Under the pieces are notes generated by a model. It did no database searches. It had not been told where the DNA came from and was given only the letters and a program-made list of their open reading frames with translations. Below, one piece after another: positions 57,687 through 64,000 of a stretch of 64,000 nucleotides of DNA. A program made the position numbers and the translations under genes. Position 1 is the stretch's first letter; each line of letters opens with the position of its first letter. This stretch comes from Cryomorphaceae bacterium BACL29 MAG-121220-bin8 (lineage in GTDB: Bacteria > Bacteroidota > Bacteroidia > Flavobacteriales > Flavobacteriaceae). Where the stretch lies: assembly GCA_905181705.1 (NCBI GenBank), contig CAJIYP010000002.1, positions 62,001-126,000 on the forward strand, given 5' to 3'.

Positions 57687-60302
57687 ATGGAGGAAGAACT
57701 ATTAGGTCAAGAAGAAATACACAACGAAGATCTAAAAGATTCTTTTACCAGAGTTTCTGGAATGTATAAGGATTGGTTTTTAGATTATGCATCATATGTT
57801 ATTTTAGAACGTGCTGTGCCTTCTCTAGAAGATGGTTTTAAGCCTGTCCAAAGAAGGATTCTTCACTCAATGAAAGATCTAGATGATGGCAGATTTAATA
57901 AAGTAGCAAATGTTGTGGGTCATACTATGCAGTACCATCCACACGGAGATGCTAGTATAGCGGATGCTATGGTTCAAATTGGTCAAAAAGAACTTTTAAT
58001 TGAAACTCAGGGTAATTGGGGGAATATATTAACTGGAGATCGTTCTGCAGCCTCAAGATATATCGAAGCTAGACTCTCTAAATTTGCTTTAGAGGTTGTT
58101 TTTAGCCCTAAAATAACTAAATGGCAGTCTTCTTATGACGGTAGAAGAAAAGAACCTATAAATCTTCCAGTAAAGTTCCCGTTGCTACTTGCTCAAGGAG
58201 GAGAAGGTATTGCAGTAGGATTATCAACAAAAATCCTTCCTCATAATTTTATCGAATTAATAGACTCGTCTATTAAATGCTTAAAAGGTCAGAAATTTAT
58301 TATTTACCCTGATTTCCCGACATCTGGAATTATGGATATTAGTAATTATAATGATGGCTTAAGGGGAGGTAGAGTAAAAGTTAGAGCCAAAATAAACCAA
58401 TTAAATAAAAATACTTTGGTTATTAGTCAGATACCATATACTACTACAACCTCTTCATTGATAGATTCAATAGTCAAAGCAAATGATAGTGGAAAAATCA
58501 AAATTAAGAAAATTGAGGATAACACAGCAAATGACGTTGAAGTGTTAGTGCATTTACCAACTGGTGTTTCACCAGACAAAACTATAGATGGTTTATTTGC
58601 ATTTACATCATGTGAAACATCAATATCTCCCCTTGGATGTGTGATAGAAAATAACAAACCTTTATTTATTGGTGTTTCAGAAATATTAAAAATATCTACT
58701 GAACGTACCAAGGAATTATTGAAGTTAGAATTAGAATATAAAAGAAGTGATTTCGAAAACCAGTGGCACTACGCTTCATTAGAAAGAATTTTTATTGAAA
58801 ATAGAGTTTATCGAGATATTGAAAATGTTGAAACTTGGAAAGGTATAATTGAAGCTATATTTAAAGGGCTAGAGCCTCACACAAAAAATCTTAAAAGAAA
58901 AATTATAGAGGATGATGTAATAAGATTAACTGATATAAAAATTAAAAGAATTTCAAAATTTGATATCGACAAAGCCCAATTGAAAATTGAATCTATTGAA
59001 GCTGAACTTGAGAATATAAATTTTCATTTAAATAATCTTACAAATTTTGCCATAAGTTATTTTAAAAATTTAAAAGCTGTTTACGGTAAAGAAAAACAAA
59101 GAAAGACAGAAATTAGAATATTTGATGATGTTGATGCTAAAAAAGTTGTAGTTAAAAATTCTAAACTCTATGTTAACAGGGAAGAAGGATTTATTGGTAC
59201 TTCCATAAGAAAAGATGAATTTGTAGAAGAGTGTTCAGATATTGATGACATTATTGTTTTTACTGAAGAAGGTAATATGATGGTTACTAAAGTAGGTTCT
59301 AAAAAATTTATCGGAAAAAATATTATTCATGTGGCTGTTTTCAAGAAAAAAGATAATAGAACAGTTTATAATATGATTTATAGGGATGGAAAAAAAGGCA
59401 CGTCTTATATAAAAAGATTTAGTGTTACAGGTGTTACTAAAGATAAAGAATATAACTTAACAAGAGGAACAGAAAATTCTAAAACACTTTATTTTTCAGC
59501 AAATCCCAATGGAGAGGCTGAGATAGTTAATGTTATTTTAAGACAATCTGGTTCGATTAAAAAATTGAAATGGGAATTAGATTTTGCTGATTTAGAAATT
59601 AAAGGCAGAACTTCCAAAGGAAATATAGTAACTAAGTACTCTGTTAACAAGATAGAATTTAAAGAGAAAGGGTTGTCTACTTTAAAACCAAGGAAGATTT
59701 GGTTTGATGAAACCATACAAAGAATAAATGTTGAAAATAGAGGTGAACTTTTGGGGGAATTCAAAGCAGATGATTCTTTGATTATAATTCAACAAAATGG
59801 CGTTTTAAAGACAATTAAGCCTAACTTAAATATGCATTTTCCGGAGGATATGATTATTTTAGAGAAGTGGATAGTAGACAAGCCTTTGTCGGCTATTTAT
59901 TTTGATGGAAATAAAGATAGATATTTCATAAAACGTTTTTTAGCTGGAAGTCAAAATGTAGAGCAATATTTTATCCCTGTAGATTCTAAAATTCAACTAG
60001 AGATCGTTTCCGCTGATTGGAAGCCAGTCATAGAGATTAGTTTTTCAAAAACAGTTAAAGGGATAAAAGAAAATTTGATTGAAAATATTGAAGAATTGAT
60101 TAGTGTAAAAGGTATTAAGGCTTTAGGAAATCAGTTATCTTCTTTTAAGATTAAAAATATAAATTTAATTGAGCCAATTCCACATACTCCAGCTGAAAAA
60201 ACCCCGATAATGGAGCTTGAGGTTAATGTAGAAAATGAAAATTTAGATATTAATATAAAAAATTCTGATAGTCAAGAAGGACAAACAGAGCTAGATTTTT
60301 AA
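57687..60302 (+). CDS. parC: DNA topoisomerase IV subunit A
   Basis: The 871-aa product starts directly at the parE stop. The active-site Tyr125 is in 'GDRSAASRYIEARLSKFA', preceded by 'YHPHGDASIADAMVQIGQ'. A C-terminal beta-propeller follows, and the last part is an acidic tail ('NSDSQEGQTELDF'). It is translationally coupled to parE. The 3' end overlaps the convergent lipoprotein by 4 bp. Confidence 0.97.
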   Translation: MEEELLGQEEIHNEDLKDSFTRVSGMYKDWFLDYASYVILERAVPSLEDGFKPVQRRILHSMKDLDDGRFNKVANVVGHTMQYHPHGDASIADAMVQIGQKELLIETQGNWGNILTGDRSAASRYIEARLSKFALEVVFSPKITKWQSSYDGRRKEPINLPVKFPLLLAQGGEGIAVGLSTKILPHNFIELIDSSIKCLKGQKFIIYPDFPTSGIMDISNYNDGLRGGRVKVRAKINQLNKNTLVISQIPYTTTTSSLIDSIVKANDSGKIKIKKIEDNTANDVEVLVHLPTGVSPDKTIDGLFAFTSCETSISPLGCVIENNKPLFIGVSEILKISTERTKELLKLELEYKRSDFENQWHYASLERIFIENRVYRDIENVETWKGIIEAIFKGLEPHTKNLKRKIIEDDVIRLTDIKIKRISKFDIDKAQLKIESIEAELENINFHLNNLTNFAISYFKNLKAVYGKEKQRKTEIRIFDDVDAKKVVVKNSKLYVNREEGFIGTSIRKDEFVEECSDIDDIIVFTEEGNMMVTKVGSKKFIGKNIIHVAVFKKKDNRTVYNMIYRDGKKGTSYIKRFSVTGVTKDKEYNLTRGTENSKTLYFSANPNGEAEIVNVILRQSGSIKKLKWELDFADLEIKGRTSKGNIVTKYSVNKIEFKEKGLSTLKPRKIWFDETIQRINVENRGELLGEFKADDSLIIIQQNGVLKTIKPNLNMHFPEDMIILEKWIVDKPLSAIYFDGNKDRYFIKRFLAGSQNVEQYFIPVDSKIQLEIVSADWKPVIEISFSKTVKGIKENLIENIEELISVKGIKALGNQLSSFKIKNINLIEPIPHTPAEKTPIMELEVNVENENLDINIKNSDSQEGQTELDF

Positions 60303-60676
60303 TCAGATATTTTTTTAGCTTTTCCTCTATTTCTATTTTCGACATCCCCAACAAAAGAATATTCAAAAACATATTCATCTTTAGAGGTGCTAAGTATTTT
60401 CATTTGAACAGATTTTTGATCTGAAAGATTTTTAGGATTGATTTTTTTTAAAATACATTCACATTCTGAAACCCAATTAACATAAGAAGAATCAATTTGA
60501 TTGTTGAAATAATCAACCTCGATGTCTTTAGTTCTAATGAATCTTGTTTTTAAAACATCTCCTGAGGAAGAAATCGATTCAAATTCGAATGTTCCGTTCT
60601 GAAATTCTTTACAGTTTCTTTCTTGATTGAAACAAGAGATTAGCAGAATGAATAAAATTGAGTATGGTAATTTCAT
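60299..60676 (-). CDS. small lipoprotein, conserved hypothetical
   Basis: The 125-aa product is read from the Met of 'MKLPYSILFILLISC', with the lipobox Cys at residue 15; a longer frame would overlap the XRE gene. The rest has beta-strand text ('GTFEFESISSSGDVLKTRFI') with three more Cys in the mature part, two of them close together ('CECILKK'). The function is unknown; similar small proteins follow parC in other flavobacteria by my recollection. Confidence 0.6.
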   Translation of the reverse strand: MKLPYSILFILLISCFNQERNCKEFQNGTFEFESISSSGDVLKTRFIRTKDIEVDYFNNQIDSSYVNWVSECECILKKINPKNLSDQKSVQMKILSTSKDEYVFEYSFVGDVENRNRGKAKKISD

Positions 60677-60689
60677 GCTCAAAGATAAT

Positions 60690-61040
60690 TCAATTTTTAA
60701 AAATCTTAAAAGAATTGTCTTTGTAAAAAAAAACAATTTCTTTTATTTTATTTTCTGTTGATTCATTAATTGAAACATTTTCGATAGGGGAGGGTAGTAT
60801 CGAGGTTTCTTTTTGAATATTAATAGTCTTATCGCTTTTAACACCTTTTATTAACCAGTCTAATGAAATGTCACTGAACACTGTAATTATTTTAATTATA
60901 AAATCTAAGCTGGGTTTATTTCTACCACTAAGTACATGGGAAACACTTGATCTTTGAACTCCAATTTTTTCTGCAAACTGTGAGGCAGATAAGTTCTTAC
61001 TTTCAAGAATTTTTAACAATCTATTTGTAAATTTTTCCAT
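60690..61040 (-). CDS. XRE-family helix-turn-helix regulator
   Basis: The 116-aa product starts at 'MEKFTNRLLKILESKN' (ATG 61040). The HTH is 'LSASQFAEKIGVQRSSVSHV' plus 'SGRNKPSLDFIIKII', a classic XRE layout at residues 14-60. The C-terminus has 'KIKEIVFFYKDNSFKIF'. A likely operator (TATACAAATGTAAA) lies directly before its start, and related palindromes continue towards the divergent M14 gene. It probably regulates itself and its neighbour. Confidence 0.85.
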   Translation of the reverse strand: MEKFTNRLLKILESKNLSASQFAEKIGVQRSSVSHVLSGRNKPSLDFIIKIITVFSDISLDWLIKGVKSDKTINIQKETSILPSPIENVSINESTENKIKEIVFFYKDNSFKIFKN

Positions 61041-61041
61041 G

Positions 61042-61243
61042 TATACAAATGTAAAATTAATCATTTTATTTAATAAAAAAAGATATAAATAGATTTATTT
61101 TAATTAAAGTTAAACTTTATATAGTTTACACAAACAACTTAAAACAAGGTGTTTATATTTTATTTATACATATATGTGTGTAATTGTAAATTTTTAATGT
61201 TTTTACTAACTAAAATCGTTTAAAAAATGTTTACAATTGTAAA
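61042..61243. promoter_or_regulatory. TTTACAATTGTAAA-type palindromes between XRE and M14 genes
   Basis: A perfect 14-bp palindrome TTTACAATTGTAAA lies at 61230-61243. A 12/14 match, TATACAAATGTAAA, is at 61042-61055, just before the XRE start. Half-sites are ATTGTAAA (61183-61190) and TTTACA (61125-61130). The divergent arrangement, with sites at both ends, fits an XRE-type operator array. The regulator-site link is inferred. Confidence 0.6.
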
Positions 61244-61263
61244 TAATACTATTGTTAGATTTG
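61237..61263 (+). promoter_or_regulatory. promoter of the M14 peptidase gene overlapping an operator palindrome
   Basis: TTG at 61237-61239, then 16 bp, then TAGATTTG at 61256-61263, a good TAnnTTTG match. The TTG lies inside the palindrome at 61230-61243, so a bound protein would block the promoter. The M14 start codon is 17 bp downstream. Confidence 0.6.
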
Positions 61264-61279
61264 TATATGATTATTAATA

Positions 61280-62398
61280 ATGGAAATCAACATTGATCAA
61301 TATGAAGAATTTAAAGTAGAATCTCTTTATGGACGTTATATTACAAACGATTCTATTTTAAAATTTAAAGATTTATTTTCCTATTCAATCCTTGGAACTA
61401 GTGAAAACAATAACCCTATTTACTATTTTAAGTTAGGTTCTGGAAAGAAAAAGATTTTAATATGGTCTCAAATGCACGGCAATGAATCTACCTCTACCAG
61501 AGCATTATTTGATGCATTGTCTTATTTTAGGAATATTGATAAAGAATGTCTCTCTATTGTTTCAATTCATATAATTCCGATTTTAAATCCAGATGGAGCT
61601 TTACTTTATTCAAGAGAAAACTTTAATAAAGTTGATTTGAATAGGGATGCTAAATCATTAAGTCAAAAAGAAAGTATTGTCTTGAAAAATTTATATAAGG
61701 ATATAAAACCTCACTATTGTTTCAATTTACATGATCAAAGAAGTATCTATTCAGTATCAAACAGTAAAAAACCATCAATTTTATCATTTTTATCTCCCTC
61801 TGCTGACCTTTTAAAATCTGAAACGAATTCAAGAATAGTAAGTATGAAAATTATAACATCTATTGCTAAATCCTTAAATAATCTAATTCCAGGTTCTTAT
61901 TCTAGATATAAAGATGATTTTAATTCCAATTGTGTTGGTGATACATTTCAATCTTTAAATACTCCAACGTTACTTTTTGAATCTGGTCATTTTGAAAATG
62001 ATTATATGAGAGAGAACACAAGAAAATATATGTGTTTTGCTCTCATTTTTTCTATAAAATCAATAACTAATAATAGTTATAAAAGCCTAAATCATAAAGA
62101 CTATTATGAAATTCCTGAGAATTCTTCTTTCTTAACTGATGTTTTTTTGAGAAATGTGAAAGTTAAACTGGCTGACAAGATTATTAGAACTAATGTTTCT
62201 ATAATGTATGAGGAAATATTAGATGTTGATTTAAAAAAAATAATTTTAAAACCTTTCATAGAAAACCACGGTTTATTGTTTAATACGTTTGGTCATACGG
62301 ATCTAAATTTTAATAAAATAGAAAAACCTTTTGTTCTGAATGAGAATTCTATAAGTGAATTAATGTTTTATGTTGATAAATTGCGAATAGTTCAATGA
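61280..62398 (+). CDS. M14-family zinc carboxypeptidase-like protein
   Basis: The 372-aa product has the zinc-binding His66 and Glu69 in 'WSQMHGNEST' and a later 'CFNLHDQRSIYSV', the likely third ligand. The possible catalytic Glu region is 'LLFESGHFENDYMRE'. No signal peptide is seen, so it may be cytoplasmic. The promoter overlaps an operator-like palindrome facing the XRE gene. Its peptide substrate is unknown; relatives cut cell-wall or N-terminal peptides. Confidence 0.85.
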   Translation: MEINIDQYEEFKVESLYGRYITNDSILKFKDLFSYSILGTSENNNPIYYFKLGSGKKKILIWSQMHGNESTSTRALFDALSYFRNIDKECLSIVSIHIIPILNPDGALLYSRENFNKVDLNRDAKSLSQKESIVLKNLYKDIKPHYCFNLHDQRSIYSVSNSKKPSILSFLSPSADLLKSETNSRIVSMKIITSIAKSLNNLIPGSYSRYKDDFNSNCVGDTFQSLNTPTLLFESGHFENDYMRENTRKYMCFALIFSIKSITNNSYKSLNHKDYYEIPENSSFLTDVFLRNVKVKLADKIIRTNVSIMYEEILDVDLKKIILKPFIENHGLLFNTFGHTDLNFNKIEKPFVLNENSISELMFYVDKLRIVQ

Positions 62399-62426
62399 TA
62401 TTTAATTTTATCTAAAAATAATTCAA

Positions 62427-62434
62427 TATATTTG
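62427..62434 (+). promoter_or_regulatory. candidate -7 box before the Lrp gene
   Basis: TATATTTG fits TAnnTTTG and lies 24 bp before the ATG. No clear TTG partner is seen at the usual distance, so support is partial. Confidence 0.4.
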
Positions 62435-62457
62435 CTTTTTCAATAAAAAATAATAAA

Positions 62458-62937
62458 ATGAGCAAAATTAAGTTGGATGAAATAGATCATCAAATTTTAG
62501 ATCTTCTTATTGATAATACAAGGACTGCTTTTACTGATATAGCAAAAAAACTATTAATTTCAGCGGGTACTGTTCATGTTAGGGTAAAAAAAATGGAAGA
62601 TGCAGGTATTATTAAAGGTTCATCATTAACTTTAGATTATAAAAAACTAGGTTATACTTTTATTGCATATATCGGAATTTTTTTAGAAAAAACCTCTTTA
62701 ACAAAATTAGTATTAGATGAACTTGAAACTGTTCCATTTGTTACAGTAGCTCATATCACCACAGGAAAATTTAATATATTCTGTAAAGTAAGAGCTAAAA
62801 GCACTGATCATGCAAAAGAAATTATTTTTAATATTGATGATATTCAAGGGGTTTCTAGGACTGAAACAATGATTTCTTTAGAAGAAAGTATAAATGATAA
62901 AAAACGCTTAATGCATAGAATATTTAACGAGCTATAA
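62458..62937 (+). CDS. Lrp/AsnC-family regulator
   Basis: The 159-aa product has an N-terminal winged helix ('LDEIDHQILDLLIDNTRTAF', 'ISAGTVHVRVKKMEDAGIIK') and a C-terminal RAM ligand-binding domain ('VAHITTGKFNIFCKVRAKST'). It matches feast/famine regulators that sense amino acids. It sits between the M14 peptidase and ppc; the target genes are not known. Confidence 0.9.
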   Translation: MSKIKLDEIDHQILDLLIDNTRTAFTDIAKKLLISAGTVHVRVKKMEDAGIIKGSSLTLDYKKLGYTFIAYIGIFLEKTSLTKLVLDELETVPFVTVAHITTGKFNIFCKVRAKSTDHAKEIIFNIDDIQGVSRTETMISLEESINDKKRLMHRIFNEL

Positions 62938-62953
62938 AATAATGTTTCATTAA

Positions 62954-64000
62954 GTGAGAAAATTAACCAAAAAAGAAAGATTTAACGATAAAGTTTTATC
63001 TAATTTCCAAGTATATAATAGTATATTTTCAACTCTTCCCTATGAGAGTATTTCCAATACTGGAGTACTGTTACCTTTATTTGAAAAAATTTGTATTGAA
63101 GGATACGAATCTAATAACAATCCAAGTCAAATAGTTGAAGAGTTTTTCAATACATACTTAAGTAAATGTAATGATGAAGATAAATTAGCTTTACTTTTTC
63201 GTTTCATTCAATATATTGAAAGACAAGTGGTTTTATTTGATGCAGTAGAAGATGCTGCATTTTCAAAGATTAATAACTTAGATGGAAGAGGGACTTTAAG
63301 AAACCTAAAAGAAGAGGTAGAGTCAAAAAATAAAAAAAAGGAGTTCAAAAAATACTTATCCAGATTTCAAGTAAGAACAGTATTAACTGCTCATCCTACT
63401 CAATTTTACCCTGGATCTGTTCTTGGAATTATAACTGACTTAACTAATGCAGTTAAGGAAAATGATTTAGTCAAAATTAAATCGCTTTTGTCTCAGTTAG
63501 GAAAGACCCCTTTTTTTAAAAATGACAAACCTTCCCCCTATGATGAGGCGGTGAGTTTAACTTGGTATTTAGAGAATGTTTTTTATGATTCTATTAGTAA
63601 CATTTATAAGTACTTAAGATCTAATGTTTTTGATGGAAAGGAATTCAACACTGATATAGTAAATTTAGGATTTTGGCCCGGAGGAGATAGAGATGGTAAT
63701 CCTTTTGTTACCACTGAAATTACAATCAAAACAGCTAGTAAACTTAAAAGTGACATTATAAAAAATTATTATCGAGATATTAGAAAATTAAGAAGAAGAC
63801 TTACTTTTAAAAACGTTGAGGATATAATAATTGATTTGGAAAGAAGGTTGTACTCGAGTATTAATGAATTTTCAGAGGGACCAAAAATTAGTTTAATCGA
63901 TCTGAAGAAAAAACTTTACAAAGTAAGAGATATTTTAATCTCTGAACATAAATCTTTGTTTTTGGATCAATTAGAAGACGTTATCAATAAAGTTAATATT
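62954..64000 (+). CDS. ppc: phosphoenolpyruvate carboxylase, 3'-truncated
   Basis: The frame starts with GTG at 62954 (a TAA lies just upstream in frame, and no ATG fits), and continues to the window end without a stop. The product shows 'FRFIQYIERQVVLFDAVED', the active-site 'RTVLTAHPTQFYPGS', and 'LGFWPGGDRDGNPFVT'. These are specific for phosphoenolpyruvate carboxylase, which makes oxaloacetate from PEP and bicarbonate. Only about 349 codons, under half of the usual length, are in view. Confidence 0.93.
   Translation, partial: MRKLTKKERFNDKVLSNFQVYNSIFSTLPYESISNTGVLLPLFEKICIEGYESNNNPSQIVEEFFNTYLSKCNDEDKLALLFRFIQYIERQVVLFDAVEDAAFSKINNLDGRGTLRNLKEEVESKNKKKEFKKYLSRFQVRTVLTAHPTQFYPGSVLGIITDLTNAVKENDLVKIKSLLSQLGKTPFFKNDKPSPYDEAVSLTWYLENVFYDSISNIYKYLRSNVFDGKEFNTDIVNLGFWPGGDRDGNPFVTTEITIKTASKLKSDIIKNYYRDIRKLRRRLTFKNVEDIIIDLERRLYSSINEFSEGPKISLIDLKKKLYKVRDILISEHKSLFLDQLEDVINKVNI

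Overview
This window looks like a marine member of the Flavobacteriia (Bacteroidota). It is AT-rich, with an estimated GC content near 30 percent. It carries a SusC/SusD pair, a type IX secretion sorting tail, many lipoproteins and flavobacterial-type promoters (TTG then TAnnTTTG). The housekeeping neighbourhood parE-parC / XRE regulator / M14 peptidase / Lrp / ppc also points there. The lineage is inferred from content; no rRNA or tRNA gene was seen in the window.

The first half (about 1-26.5 kb) is mostly accessory. It opens with a truncated FucP-like sugar transporter and a minus-strand operon of three secreted proteins of unknown function. A frameshifted, more GC-rich beta-propeller gene follows, flanked by two direct copies of a dispersed repeat of about 90 bp. 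Next comes a 432-aa putative regulator divergent from a small outer-membrane beta-barrel, with paired 11-bp GTAC boxes between them. An operon of CsgG-like, PEGA-like, DUF4810 and GNA1162/DUF799 proteins follows, and then a small lipoprotein. A polysaccharide utilisation locus comes next (SusC, SusD, a GH3 glucosidase, a giant repeat protein with a T9SS tail, and an Fn3-like lipoprotein). A third copy of the dispersed repeat, rlmF, and a sulfatase/esterase pair that share a duplicated leader close the region.

The second half (26.5-64 kb) is mostly core genome. In order it holds mnmE, a GNAT-fold protein, an outer-membrane protein, a glycan operon (YfhO, methyltransferase-like, two glycosyltransferases, flippase), uvrA, an ECF sigma factor, nth and a peroxiredoxin. 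Then come a conserved Bacteroidota protein, a metallo-beta-lactamase-fold hydrolase, an esterase, a dihydroorotase-like protein that has lost its metal ligands, a TIGR02757 protein, a LolD-like ATPase and a DUF5916-like outer-membrane protein. The rest is msrA, a serine-biosynthesis pair with an acyl-CoA reductase, a ferredoxin, ychF, parE/parC, a lipoprotein, an XRE regulator with operator-like palindromes, an M14 peptidase, an Lrp regulator and the start of ppc.

Single-base frameshifts break six genes. They lie near 4055, 7640, 20492, 21737, 47488, 47810, 48120, 48693 and 49957. Five of the nine fall within 2.5 kb, so local sequence quality, or a decaying locus, must be considered before biology is built on them.
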